Assembly: GCA_030035585.1 (NCBI GenBank)
Contig: CM057468.1
Span: forward strand, 56,478,145 to 56,542,144
Source of the DNA: Dugong dugon
Lineage: Eukaryota; Chordata; Mammalia; Sirenia; Dugongidae
Length of the DNA stretch: 64,000 nt
Reading direction: 5' to 3'
Shown here: positions 22,613-34,159 of the stretch, piece after piece
Layout of the letters: every line of letters starts with the position of its first letter
Numbering within the stretch: position 1 is the stretch's first letter
The notes under the pieces: model-generated
The model's database searches: none
The model's input: only the letters and a program-made list of their open reading frames with translations
What the model was told of the DNA's origin: nothing
Translations under genes and position numbers: made by a program

Positions 22613-25600
22613 CTTATAAAATAGGATAGTTATATGTTTGAAGAATTAAGCAGTCTCAGTGAGAGCAAGAAGGCTGATCGCTACATTTTTAAATGAGCTT
22701 TCTGTATCTATTTTCATTCAAAATTTCTTTTGCTTATTTCCTAATTCCTTACTGTCTTTCACATAGCTCAATGGCTAAAAAGGGATCACTGAAAAATCTA
22801 TTCTGCATCAGTATGTTAATAATGACAAGAGCCAAGCACACCTCAATATAGCAAGACGAAGTGCACAGCCATTAGACAGGCAAGGACCGAGGAATACAGT
22901 CAAATAATAATAATGCTTTACTTCCCTTTAAAAGTATTGTCAGTTACTCCATCTGCTCCCACATTATGTTACAAAGTAAGGATACACACAGACATGAAAT
23001 TGTGAGATGTAGGCATTTCTCCTACTAAACTGACTTACAATTGAATGGACATACACTTAGCATTTACCTAGAATCCCATATACATTTCTAGGATTTTTGG
23101 CCATCCTCTTTCATTTTTGTCCAAAGAAGAGTCTAAAATATCTTCAAACAAGTTCTTACACTTGTGTTGTATATCTTTGTTCAAATACGCCATCTAAATG
23201 CCCAGTTTTTTTGTACTTTTAGAATTGTTGGAATAATATCAACAATAAAATTCAAAACTACTAACTCACAATGCTTAATCATTTAGAAATACATTAATCA
23301 TCCCTTATCTTATTTACTTCTTGTGGTTTAGGTATAATTATCATCTCCCTTCCACCCACCCAACTCTTTATTGGACAATAAAGAGTCTAACTTGATCATG
23401 AAATTAGTGAGGGACAAAGTTGTGATTTGAACATAGATCTTCTGATACCAAGCTGAGCTCATCGGTACCCTCTTTAACTTTTCATGGTTATGTCAAGTGT
23501 GTTATATAAAGGATTCAATCATTTCCCATTGTCCTTCTTTCCTAAGCAGGGACAAACTGAGTTTATCTGACCATCTAGGTCTGGAAGGCTTTAACAGCTG
23601 GGAATCAGCTCTTTTGCCCAAGGCCCACTGTTACAAGGAAACCATGACTTTCCCATTTAATATCTACGTTCTTTTCAACAATACTTCTATTGAAAGGACA
23701 TTTAAACAAGTGATAAGTGTCAGAAACACAGGTTTGTATCAATTAAAATATAATAGGAGGTATAAATATGTGGTCCCAGTCCTAGAAAGTAGTGGCAGTG
23801 ATGGGGACAGCAATGACAAAAAAACAGAAAAGTGAAATTCTAATTCAAGCAACGTCAAATATTTTGGAAGAAAACACCTGATTTGCTTAAAAGATTATGA
23901 GTTAATTTCAGCTCCACTAATTCAAAAAAAACATAACAAGAAGAAGTTATTTAGACTGCGTGGCAGGGACTGGGCCAGCTTCTGAGGACACAGCCCAGAG
24001 ATACATAAGAGAGGTTAATCTGGTATAGCTGGATGAGGAGATACCAGAATAATTCTTCATGATATTCCCTCATCTTCCATGCTAATATAAAATAACTGTG
24101 GCACTTTAAAATTGACCCTTCAAGAAATATTGTTTTTTTGATCTCCTCCTTTTATCCATAACCATTTTCTGTGGCCTGAACTCCTATTATGAGACAAATC
24201 ATTGATTCGGCAATTACCGATAAATAATCAAAGATGCAACAATCAAGTGGAACTATTACATTTGCTGAAATTCACACACTCTAAAAGATACAAATCAGAT
24301 AACAAATAAAATACAAAAGTAAATGTGATCAGGTTCTTTATAGTATTTGACAATGGAGAGAAAATTAGAGACTTAGAAAGTCAGGGATGTTTTAAGATAG
24401 GTGTAGTATCAGCGAGAAGAAAAGAAGTCAACTTTACCGAAATGTACTTAGTTCTGGCACAGTGTGTCTTCAACTCTGTGTGCACAAATAAAATGTGTAG
24501 GCAAAGGACATATCGAGCTGCATGGTGTTATGGTGAACCAATTTTATCAGTTGAACATGCCACTCAGTTGCCATGACAACCTTCTTAAACTGTGACCAGA
24601 AGACAATTAGATCTGAATCTGGACCTTAAGAGAGAGAAAGTGATAACTTCAAGGTAAAGTTTGATGTAGGTTAGGTTTTAGGGCAGGACACAAGCCAGAC
24701 ATTCCCTTCAGTTTGGGCCTTACACCTAGTGTTTAATCGAAAGAACAGCATAGATTTTAAATAACCAATTCAGATAATTTTTTTTTAATTTCACACAAAC
24801 CAATCTGAATATGACTGCTGTAGTTTCACAGCAGAGAAAGCTTCATCTGTAAAGAAAGGAGGAGAGAAGAGAGGAAAGGAAGAAGAAAAATAACACTAAC
24901 CAAGAATTAACCTTTAATTTTAAATCAACTTTATATTTCAGCCGACTTTTGTTAAAGCACCAATTCAATTTTCAAGAAATCGGATAATCAAATGTTTAAA
25001 AACAAACAAAAACACTAGTTGTTTTGCCTTCATTTCTCTTTTCCCTTTAGAGATCTCAAACAAAATTATTAAAAATTATTGCTTAATTCAATGTGCTTAG
25101 AAAAGAAAACTTTAGCGTCTCTAATAGGATAGTATCCTCAGGGCCTTTCAAAAATCCTCAAAGATTCTACTAGGGGCAGAGATGGGCTTTACCAGAATTA
25201 AGAAACATTAGGAGAGATATTTATTTCTGTATTTTCTCCCAACTTTTAACTTTAGGTTTTAGCTCATTTCTAGCCTCATCCTGGGACTCTCCTTCAGATG
25301 GAGGATAAATTCTGGCATAGGACAGTAAGAGCCCAATTTTAATTGTCTAACTAGAACTTTCAAACCAAAGTAATGTAAATGCATCTGCCAGGTGGTTAGA
25401 AAGTAAACAGAGACCCAATAGTGAGACATTTGGGGGAATAACTGTAGAATGGTCCAGAAATTCTAACTTCTATCTAATTCTAGCAGCATCTCTAGAAAAT
25501 ATAGCTGGCAAACATATACTTACATGAGATGATATATACAGACAGCTGACTGCTGTGATGCTCTGTTGTTTTACATTTAGTGATCATGGGACTAGTCAAT

Positions 25601-27326
25601 ATCTATCATAGACTGTGTTTGTGGAAATAAAGGTCTTGGGCACCCATGTGGCTTCTCTAATGTGCATTTGAGTTCTCTATTTCCATGCTTTTATAAAAAA
25701 TGTTTTCTCTTCAGTGGACAAAATCCAGTAAAAGCCTCATGTAATTTCATCTAATTGCAAATTCAGGATAACACTCAAGTTTTAATTCAGATAGTAAAAT
25801 AAAATAAGAATTGATTTATCTATAAGATAGGTGAACTGTTTTAGGTAATTTTTACCATGATCTCTTCAGGCGCTAAGATCCTGTCTCCTTACTGTACATT
25901 TTTCCTTTATTAAATTGCAAATATTCAACAAAGAATCAATTATTAAATCACTTATAACTTATGCCTGCTCGTTTTTTAGGAAACAAAGCATCTATTGAGA
26001 AAGCCTATGGTTTCTGGAGAGGGAAAGACCATCCAAAGAGGGAAACATATCAAGAAGGGTTTGGAGAAATTATAGACAAACTTACCCTGGGATAGACAGC
26101 AATGAACAGCTTTCCCCAAATGGTTACAAAAACACAAGCTGAAAGTCTCAATGCATTGTACTAAAGCTAACAAGATGTAGACACCATGTTTCTTAGGTCA
26201 ATGACCAAAACAAACCATACAACTCCAACTTTCTATTCTACCTTCCAAGGTGGCATTTGAGATTTGAATTTGACTTGGCAAGAAATAAACAAACCAGCAA
26301 ACAAAAGCATCAGTCCCTTCCAGCTAGTTTTAAGAAATGGACTGGTTACAACCTGCCCACTTGGCAAGGAGAAAGACTCAAAGACAGATATTCCTCCCTT
26401 CTGAGGGAGGTTCCTGGATTCAATGGCACCTTTTCTAGATTTCCATCTTTGCTCTCCATATGTTTTATACTGTTTGGGTTTATCTTTTATTTGAGGTACA
26501 GTTTTTTTTCTTTATTTAAACTATTCACCTGTCTTGACCCAAACAAGGTTATCTTCAATGAAAGGGCTGCCTTCCATTTGAGCAGACTTCCATGGGGTGG
26601 GGGCAGAGGGAGGGCAATGAGGATCATAAAGACATTCAGTTTGACCCAAATTGTGAACAATTATGCTTTGTCTCTGTGGAGTTGCCTCTTGTGATGTTTT
26701 CAATAGACAACAAGGCACCAAGAACACTGTGTAAAATAATAGATCTTAAAAATAGCTACTACCTAACAATGTTGCTGGAACAACTGGAGTGCAGAAAACT
26801 CTCTTACATGAGAATCCAGCTAAAAACAAAGGTTGGCATGATGCTGTTTCTTTGGTTCTTTTCCAATTAATAAAACACACTTGCTCCAAACTCATCTCTC
26901 CCAGTTAAAACTATTTGGTTGTTTTTGTTTTGTCTGTTTTTTCAACTCTTCCTAAAGTACGCAATAGTGGATCTTTTTTTTCTTTTCACTTTTTATGGAT
27001 ATCCAGAGTTGCAGTGTATGTGCAGACTACACATATGCCTCATTTTCACACCCCCAGAGCAAGGAAATTATTCTTAAAGAAATCCTCTTTCTAGCCAGAT
27101 TCCATTAGGTCACGTTATTCAGATGCAGTATTACACAAAATTCATTTCTTCAGTTGGTGTCTAGTTGCTAAAGAACACAGCCAAAAAGTTAATCCTTGCA
27201 ACACAAAAGAAGACCAGTGCAGATACTGAGGGTTGCCTGTAGGCATACACAGAGCCTCTGAGCAAGGAGGAAGTACATTTTTGTATTCAAACCTGGACAA
27301 ACATTACTGGAAAATGTCCCTGGGAG
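22613..27326. other. Unique intronic sequence
   Basis: Long repeat-poor stretch. A faint MIR-like signature lies near 23310-23470 (tctcccttccacccacc, gatttgaacatagatcttct). Open frames at 23497-23835, 24325-24576 and 26257-26694 show no domains, are not flanked by matched splice sites on the HDAC9 strand, and use no recognisable motif. I regard them as chance frames. Confidence 0.5.
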
Positions 27327-27498
27327 GAAAGAACAGTTAACACGCTCGGATGCTAACTGAAAGGTGTGAGGTTCTTCTCCTCAGAAGAAAGGCCTGGCAA
27401 TCTATTTCCAAAAACTCATTGAAAACCTTATGAAGCATAGCTCTACTATGACACACATGGGGTTGCCATGAGTTGGAATTGACATGATGCAACTGGGT
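27327..27498 (+). mobile_element. AfroSINE, long subtype
   Basis: taacacgctcggatgctaac head remnant, long-subtype middle (aaaggcctggcaatctattt) and tail (gacacacatggggttgccat, gagttggaattgacatgatg). It sits 0.4 kb downstream of the HDAC9 exon in gene orientation, antisense to the gene. Confidence 0.85.
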
Positions 27499-27887
27499 AT
27501 ATAACCATGCACAATGAAATGAAACAGGGACTTCCATTCTCTTTGCAAAAAATCCAGTAGCTTTTCTAGATTATTACCTCTCAAGTCATTCAGCATATAT
27601 TAAACAGAAGCCCTATCATTTCTGCCTTTAAATGGCAAAATGGGACTTCTGAAAAGCACTAAGGTTCTGTAATGTCATGTCAAGTCCACCAAAAGAAAAA
27701 ATTTAACTTCATTTTTTTAAAGGCCATTTGCTACAAAGAGATGAATCTGACTGAGCAATAAACACCATCTGAAACATTTTCAATTGTCTCACTAAAGTGT
27801 ACTAGATGCATGTAAAAAATGTCTTCTATCTTAAAGACCTAAAAGATGTTATGGTGTCATAGCATTTTATAAAGTCCAAAATGATAT
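27499..27887. other. Unique intronic sequence next to the exon donor
   Basis: No repeat recognised. This is the intron start, in gene orientation, just after the HDAC9 5' splice site. Confidence 0.6.
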
Positions 27888-27893
27888 ACTTAC
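27888..27893 (-). other. HDAC9: 5' splice site (donor)
   Basis: Minus-strand gtaagt immediately follows the exon's last base (T of a split TGT codon). It is a full match to the GT-A-A-G-T donor consensus. Confidence 0.9.
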
Positions 27894-28012
27894 ATTTTGC
27901 TGTCACTTTGTAACCCCCTAGAGGAGGGGCGTGGCCTTCTAATGCATCAAATCCCGCGGAAACTAGGACCATGTCTGGATCAAACTCTTTGGCCACAGGC
28001 ATCACTACAGTT
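27894..28012 (-). CDS. HDAC9: HDAC9 catalytic-domain exon (119 bp)
   Basis: Coding exon of histone deacetylase 9, a class IIa deacetylase and transcriptional co-repressor acting with MEF2 and NCoR/SMRT complexes in the nucleus. Read on the minus strand with entry phase 2 (the first A completes a split codon), it encodes 39 whole codons: [14 protein letters not shown], then [19 protein letters not shown], then YKVTAK, ending in the T of a split Cys codon. The Asp in AGFDALEGH corresponds to a catalytic zinc ligand in the HDAC family. EFDPDM and YKVTAKC point to HDAC9 rather than HDAC4, 5 or 7, judged from remembered sequences. Length (1 + 117 + 1), open frame and both splice sites agree. No start or stop codon is expected in this internal exon. 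Paralogue identity is the less certain part. Confidence 0.93.
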
Positions 28013-28031
28013 CTGCACAGTAAGAAGGCAA
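28013..28031 (-). other. HDAC9: 3' splice site (acceptor) and pyrimidine tract
   Basis: On the minus strand, ttgccttcttactgtgcag precedes the exon: a pyrimidine-rich run ending in the CAG acceptor. It fixes the exon start at 28012. Confidence 0.88.
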
Positions 28032-28984
28032 CCAGTTACACATGGGAATGGCGAATACTTTTCAAAATTGTTCAGTGCAAACGACTTGGCACACCCTCAG
28101 GAACTTCCAAGAATAAAGCAAAGGGGAAAAGAAAACACTATTTGAACGGATCAAAAACTTATCATTTCCTTAATACTAAATCATTATTTTTTTTGTTTTG
28201 TTTTGTTTTTTTAGCATTCCAATTCAGTCTTTTTTTTTTCCTTCATCCTTTTTTCTCTAAACGAAGGAAAAAAAAAATGCTTTGCAGGTACATTCTAAAG
28301 CCCATCCTATTACCCACACATCTGTGGTTATTTTATCCCATGGTCTATAAAAAACTGCTTCTTCCAAGGGAGTGACTAATGTTTTACAGAGGAAAAGCCG
28401 AAGCTTTAGTGAAAACCTGGCTTGCTCCAGTTAGTGAGAACTTGGTGTAAATTTGAACTATAAATTTCTTTGGGGAAAAAGTTTGCTTTCCCAACTTTTT
28501 TTAAAAAACATTTTTAAATATTTGTCATGGTAGGGGGTGAGTCTTGCAAAGGAAAAACACAAAATTCCCTTAATAGAATCCAGACTATAATGTTAAGTGA
28601 GTCCAAGGTCAGACACACTAGGAATGTGGCAGCCTCATCCCTTGACAGCAACCCCTGCTGGCCCACTCAGACACTTCAGCATTTACCTCTATCTGTCTCA
28701 GCGCTCTTTAACTTCTTTCTCCTTAACTTTTTTCTTTTGTTTTTGGTTTAAAAACAAAATAACTAACGGATGGTACTCGGCCTTATAAAATGATTTTTTT
28801 TAATGTAGGCTTTAAGACCAGTATGCCATCATTAAGATTCAAAATGTTAAAGACTATTTAATGAAATGAGGAAATCTCACACTATAGTGAAATTAGAAAG
28901 TAATATGATCTGCATTGTGTGTGTGCTTCTGTGAGAAATAACTAAACCAAATGTTAAAATCGTTACCTTTTGTAATATATATTT
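28032..28984. other. Unique intronic sequence
   Basis: T-rich runs near 28180-28245 and no recognised interspersed repeat. Open frames here, including the 134-codon frame at 27971-28375 that crosses the exon on the opposite strand, are not genes. Confidence 0.55.
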
Positions 28985-29240
28985 ATTTCATTCTTTTTTT
29001 ATTGTTGTAGAAATATAAGAAACCCTATGGAGCAGTTCTATTCTGTCCTGTAGGGTCACTATCAGTCAGCAATTGGTTTTGTTTTGTCTTGGTTTAGAAA
29101 TATAGATAACGCAAATTTGCCAGGTCAACATTTTTCACATGTACAATTCAGTGTCACCAGCTACATCAATCATGTTGTGCAACCATCACTAAATATCCAC
29201 TGCCAAATTTTCCATCACCGCAAACGGAAATTCAGTGCTT
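28985..29240 (-). mobile_element. Old L1M-type 3' end, split by a SINE
   Basis: Reverse-strand L1M ending: tttttttattgttgtag, then (after the SINE) gcaaatttgccaggtcaac, cacatgtacaattcagtg, ttgtgcaaccatcac and attttccatcacc. It is related to 3819-4027. A truncated AfroSINE interrupts it. Confidence 0.65.
29018..29094 (+). mobile_element. 5'-truncated AfroSINE with target-site duplication
   Basis: Only the 3' half is present (aaaccctatggagcagttct to a tail of ttggttttgttttgtcttgg). A perfect 10-bp duplication, tagaaatata, flanks it (29008-29017 and 29095-29104), so it was truncated on insertion, in the manner of L1-type integration. Confidence 0.88.
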
Positions 29241-29753
29241 CCTAGTGAGATAATTGAGTTCTCTTAATTTGAATTTTTTTTCGTATTTCCCCGATTTTCT
29301 ACAATGATTGCCTATCAATTTTATGCTAAAATTCGTAACTGCACTTCCTAAAAGAGAAGTTGTCAAAGTTATAAACTGAAACCAAAGAGGAAAATGATCT
29401 CACAGTTATTTCTCATCATTATTTACATGTACAGACTGAGATAAGAGGTTTAAGAAAGTTGTTTTTGCTGTTATTTTGTTGTAGTTTTAATATTTGGTGG
29501 TGATCATGAAATATCAGATATTAAATAAAGTAAGTACCATAATACTTCAATATTTATTTGAAACCTACCTAGGTATAAGCAAGACTATATGAACCATTAC
29601 TTCTAATAACTCTACTACTGTCATCAAAATTCAATCCTTAAAGCTCATAAATGCACATGTAAATGACTTCCATATTAGTCCTTCCAATAATTGGAAAGAC
29701 AAATCTGAAATGTCACCATCAGTGAAACTAAATAACTTAATTCTGTTTACTAA
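29241..29753. other. Unique intronic sequence
   Basis: AT-rich, nothing recognised. Confidence 0.55.
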
Positions 29754-29953
29754 GAAGCCCTGGTGGAGCGGTAGTTAAGCACTCGGCTTCTAACCGAAGG
29801 GCCAGCGATTTAAACCCATCAGCCGCTCCATGGACGAAAGATGTGTTAGTCTGCTTCCACAAAGATTACAGCCTTGGAAACCCTATGGGGCAGTTCTACT
29901 CTATCTTATAGTGTCACGAAGAGTCGGAATCAACTCAACAGCACATAACAACA
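29754..29953 (+). mobile_element. AfroSINE, full length
   Basis: Complete long-subtype copy: agccctggtggagcggtagtt head, gaaagatgtgttagtctgct middle, tcggaatcaactcaacagca tail ending in caacaacatg. The B box is degenerate (gatttaaaccc). Confidence 0.9.
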
Positions 29954-30346
29954 ACATGTACAATTTAATCTTTTTTGTTCAATACATCTAAGAATTGCTA
30001 ATAAGGCTGCATTATCAGGAGAAATATCTTCAAATGCTTTCCTTTCCCAATATCACCAATTCTTATGTTTTAATTTTCGTAAAAGTGTCACATATAATCA
30101 ATTCACTATTTTTCTTCTGAATGAAATAACCATGTGATGTATGTTGCTGGAATATAATGTATTGAAGTAAGTTCCCTCAAACAAATAAGTCTGTTTTATC
30201 TTACCTATTTAATTTCCTTAATCCTATGAACACCTTAGAGAACAAACAATACTGTTATGAAAATGGGTAGGTAGACAATTACACAAGGTTCCCCATCCTA
30301 ACATATGTATCATAATAATCAATTTTCCATCTCCTTTCCCTCTTTC
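29954..30346. other. Unique intronic sequence
   Basis: AT-rich, nothing recognised. Confidence 0.55.
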
Positions 30347-30515
30347 AGAGCCCAGGTAGCACAGTGGTTAAGACCTCAGCTGCTAACCAAAAGGTCGGCA
30401 GTTTGAATCCACCAGCTGCTCCTTGGAAACCCTACAGGACAGTTCTATTCTGTCCTACAGGGTCGCTATGAGTCGGAATTTTCTCGATGGCAACGGGTTT
30501 ATTTTGTTTTTTTGT
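30347..30515 (+). mobile_element. AfroSINE, short subtype
   Basis: gcccaggtagcacagtggtt, ctgctaaccaaaaggtcggc, ctgctccttggaaaccctac and gtcgctatgagtcggaattt, then cgatggcaacgggttt. The flanks tttccctctttc and tttcccctctatc resemble a target-site duplication. Close to consensus and probably young. Confidence 0.92.
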
Positions 30516-30600
30516 TTTTCTTTTCCCCTCTATCTGGACGGTCTTCTCCCCTCCACACCTCTTCTCCGCAATCAATTACACTTGTCCAGTCTTTACCTGG

Positions 30601-30764
30601 AGCTCTGGTGGCACAGTGGTTAAAATGTTTGACTGCTAATCAAAAGGTCAGCAGTTCGAATCCACCAGTTGCCCCTTGTAAACCTTATGGGGCAGTCCTA
30701 CTCTGCCCTCTAGGGTCACTATGAGTTGGAATACACTCGACAGCAATGGGTTTGGCTTCTGGTT
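30601..30764 (+). mobile_element. AfroSINE, short subtype, tandem neighbour
   Basis: A second SINE 85 bp after the previous one and in the same orientation: gagctctggtggcacagtgg head, intact B-box region (cagttcgaatcca) and tail (gagttggaatacactcgaca). Confidence 0.92.
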
Positions 30765-30844
30765 AATCTTTAATCCTTCAAGGTACAGATTGATTATTAC
30801 CTTTTCCATAAAGGCTTCTCTCTATACATGGATACTAAATACAC

Positions 30845-30862
30845 ATATATATATATATATAT
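30845..30862. repeat. (AT)n microsatellite
   Basis: Short pure AT run. Confidence 0.9.
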
Positions 30863-31149
30863 GTACTTTTTTGAAGGACAAAGAGATTGGAGAGGAGAAA
30901 TAGGAGACAAAAGCTGTCAACATAATTTTAGAATATGGAAGCATATAGATGATCCACAGAGCAGAAAGCTGAAACATTAATGTCTACAGAGAAGACACCT
31001 TCCTGAAGAAACTAACTGGGCAATGAGAAAATAGAAAAAACTGGCAGGTTTTCTTCCAGTCTTCCTTTTGACTGGTGAATTCTCCAGTTCAAAAGCTCAG
31101 CTGAGGCATACACAGCTCCCACTTACCTTTCCTGTGTCCCTCATTGAAA

Positions 31150-31730
31150 TACAAGTGGACAACCCCTATTTGAAGAAAGGCTCTAGCATGAAAGACAGAA
31201 CAAAATTAACATGCAAATAAAAGAAAGTGAGCTAAAAAACACAGATAAATACAGAAAAGAGACCAGAATTTCAAAATTTTGAATTATCCTTAAGGATGTA
31301 AGATAGCATATCTATAAAATAAGAAGTTGCAATCAAGAGAAACAAAAAATACTAAATAAAACATTTTATGAGAACTTCTGAAGACAAAGTTGATGACCTC
31401 TCGGAAAGTAGAACAAACAACAGACATGGAAAATTGGCAAGAACAGATCAGAAATTTAGAGGATACATTTAGGAAATCCAACATCTGAGGAAAATTCTAA
31501 AGGTTTTTTTTTTTTTTTTTTTAAGAGCTCCATGTCTATCCAAACTGACAATCAAATGTGAGAGTAGAGTGATGGAGATTTAGATATTCAAAATCTTTTT
31601 AAAAATAGCATCTGCTCTAAATATTTTTGAAGGAAGCTATTGGATGTTATCCTCCATCCAAATGAGGGAGTAAAGTAAGAAAGAGAAAGGTACAAAAACC
31701 ATCCCCCATCAAAATATTTTTATAAATTTC
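31150..31730 (+). mobile_element. HAL1 (half-L1) remnant
   Basis: A-rich sense-strand sequence. Its end carries the HAL1-type order ccaaactgacaatcaaatgt, gagagtagagtg, ctccatccaaatgagggag and taaagtaagaaagag. HAL1 elements are L1 relatives that keep only the ORF1 half. It is heavily decayed, and the 5' boundary is approximate. Confidence 0.5.
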
Positions 31731-32229
31731 CATCTAACTTCAGAACAAAATAGAAGAAATTTGATCAGTTACTCGAAAATTGGCATGGAATGGAGTGTAC
31801 TTTTATTCCAGTACAACAATTTTGTTAATAAATATATCTTACCCACTTGCAGGGGAAATGTATCTTTCTATGCCTTATAGCTCAACAGATACAGCGTCTA
31901 CTGGTTTCTGACTGAAGCAAATACCACTTTATTACGTAGATCATTCTAGAACTCACAAATATAGATTTTACAATTTCTCACAGATTTTCCAAATGTTCCA
32001 TCTTGCAGGACTCATCCTACATATTTGAATTTATTTATTTTATTTTATTTAAAAAGTAAGAAAAAATGAAAAATATGAAACAAAAAAAACCATCAGCTGA
32101 TAGATTCTTTCCAGTTAAAGCAGATATGCTACTATTGTGTCTGTGCAACTCCCAGGACTCCTAACTGATCTATTTACTGAGGGAAAACTCACACAGCTGC
32201 TAGTTTCTTAAATATGAGGAGAAAAACAG
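31731..32229. other. Unique intronic sequence
   Basis: AT-rich sequence between two HAL1 remnants. It could be lost HAL1 sequence, but nothing is recognisable. Confidence 0.4.
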
Positions 32230-33130
32230 ATTTTGTAGCACATGAGGAGACCAAGAAATGTGAAAAATAAAAGATCAAAATAGACATAAAAATAAATGAC
32301 TCTGGAGGAAATAACAAGTTCAGGGAACAGAAACAATAATCTCAAAGAAATTCAAGAAAATATTTTATCTTTAAAACAAAGAAATGTTGTTACAACAAAA
32401 AGAATAATCAATGAACAAGGAAAACACTTAGTGATAAAAACTGTGATTGCATAACTAAAAAAATACAAGGTTTGAAAAAATACAGCTGAGGAAGAAATTT
32501 CTCAAAAACGGGAGCAATTAGATAAAAAGATAAAATAAGTCGGGAAATACAAAACATAAAGGATCAATGCAAAAGTCTTATATTTGAATAACAGGAGTCA
32601 CAGAAAGAGCTAAGAAAGAGAGGGGAGAAAATTCTTAACTAACAAGAGAAGATAATTTTTAGGAACTGAAGAATGACTCAAGTCTACAGATGTGACAAGT
32701 CCAACCCAGTGCAAAGCATAATGTATAAAAAAAAAAATGCACTTAGACATAATTTCATGAAACTTCAAATCCCCAGAGATCCTTAAAAGAGGGAAAAAAA
32801 GACACCCTCAAAAGAAACAGAAAATGAGACTGGCATTAATCAGCAACACTGAATGTCCTTAAGTTTAGAGGGAAAATAATTATTAACCTTTAATTCTACT
32901 TCCAGCCAAACTAATAATCAAGTATGTGACTGAAATAAAGATATTTTAAGATATGCAAAGGACTCAGAAATCTATCACCAATGAACACTTTCTGAATAAT
33001 TTACTTGAGAATGTACTTCTGTAAAACAGAGTAAACCAAAGGAATTGGAAGGCATAAAACCCAAGAAGTAGTGGCTATAACCTAGGAGAGAGATGACTGG
33101 AGTTCACCAATAACAGGCATGATTTTTACA
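32230..33130 (+). mobile_element. HAL1 (half-L1) remnant, longer copy
   Basis: Sense-strand order: caagtctacagatgtgacaa and gtccaacccagtgcaaag (32680-32720), cactgaatgtccttaag, ccagccaaactaataatcaa and gtatgtgactgaaataaag, atatgcaaaggactcag, ccaatgaacactttctg, gagtaaaccaaagg. This matches the C-terminal ORF1 and 3' part of HAL1. The upstream A-rich part is likely its ORF1 coiled-coil region. No intact frame. Confidence 0.6.
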
Positions 33131-33158
33131 TGTGTTACTTTGCTAGAAAACAAATAAT

Positions 33159-33362
33159 TGTTGTTGTTGGGTATTGTCAAGTCTACTCTGACTCATAGAA
33201 ACCCATGTGACAGACCAGAACTGCCCCATAGGGTTTTCTTGGCCATGATCTTTACAGAAGCAGATCGCCAGGTCTTTCTCCTGAGAAGAGGGTGGATCAG
33301 TTTGAACAGCCCACCTTCAGGTTAGCAGCTAAGCACTTAACCGTTGAACCACCAGAGCTCCT
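33159..33362 (-). mobile_element. AfroSINE, full length, with target-site duplication
   Basis: Reverse orientation: tail tgttgttgttgggtattgtc, long-subtype middle (tggccatgatctttacagaa), head (ttgaaccaccagagctcct). The duplication aaacaaataat flanks it on both sides (about 33147-33157 and 33364-33374). Confidence 0.9.
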
Positions 33363-33546
33363 TAAACAAATAATAGATGTAATAATAATGGCATATATGC
33401 TCTCTCATCTTCACTTGACCACTGAAGTTCTCCTATGCTCTTCTTAAGCAACTTCTTCCTTGCATGGTCTCTTCCCAGATGCAATTTATCCTAGAGAGAG
33501 TGCATTGAGCCCGTAAAAATAAATAGAAGCATGTATTATGTGACCA

Positions 33547-33752
33547 AGGATCCTTGGTGGTGCAAGAGTTAAGGGCTCGGCTCCTAACTAAAAGGTCGAG
33601 GGTTCGAACTTACCAGTTGCTCTGTGGAAGAAAAGACCTGGTGATCTGCTCCTGTAAAGGTTACAGCTAAGGAAACCCCATGGGGCAGTTCTACACTGTC
33701 ATATAGGGTTGTAATGAGTAGGAATCGACTCAACGGCATACAACAACAACAA
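33547..33752 (+). mobile_element. AfroSINE, full length, with target-site duplication
   Basis: Head (aggatccttggtggtgcaag), intact B box (gggttcgaact), long-subtype middle (gaaaagacctggtgatctgc) and tail (aggaatcgactcaacggcat, acaacaacaac). The duplication attatgtgacca / attatgggacca lies at 33535-33546 and 33753-33764, with one mismatch. Confidence 0.92.
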
Positions 33753-33764
33753 ATTATGGGACCA

Positions 33765-34159
33765 GATACTAGGGTGACCCTACACAGTATGGGACAAAGG
33801 AATTCTATTCTGGATTTTTTCCATGACACTTGAGGTGACTGATTCTGATTCAGAACCTCCTCAGTTAGAATCAGACCTCTGGAACGAATTCATCTCCAAT
33901 CGCCAGCCCAACAGTTGGTTACACTGACATTGAGCTATGTGTTGTGCTTAAGCTAACCGCACTAGTGATTTCCCGTGACTCACCCCAGCATGTGCTTGCT
34001 GAGTGAACAGTCTACAATGCTACCCACTCATTTGACATGCTCAGCTGCAGGAAAGGAGCACCATAGGAACACTGCTCTGCTTTAAGGAAGATAAAAAGCT
34101 TGGTTCTTCAGCTTTCAACTCAAGTTTTAAAGCGTCCAAAGCATACTAACCCATAGAGT
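33765..34159. other. Unique intronic sequence
   Basis: No repeat or gene recognised. Confidence 0.55.

Larger units (their letters stand above)
1..27893 (-). other. HDAC9: HDAC9 intron, 3' side of the exon (partial)
   Basis: Intronic sequence lying downstream, in gene orientation, of the coding exon at 27894-28012. The intron begins with a consensus donor whose minus-strand sequence is gtaagtatatc. It runs off the left edge of the window, so it is at least 27.9 kb long. The next expected catalytic-domain exon encodes a segment beginning FGHLTKQLM and containing EGGHDLTAICDA. I looked for its reverse complement and did not see it. The contents are old and young retroelements plus unique AT-rich sequence, listed separately. 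Confidence 0.85.

Noticed and set aside
26257..26694. 145-codon plus-strand frame
   Set aside because: No domain, no splice context, an aromatic-rich middle from T-rich DNA, and on the opposite strand to HDAC9. Likely chance.
30601..30680. tRNA gene
   Set aside because: The A and B boxes and tRNA-like head belong to an AfroSINE. There is no cloverleaf with an anticodon arm, and the SINE body follows.
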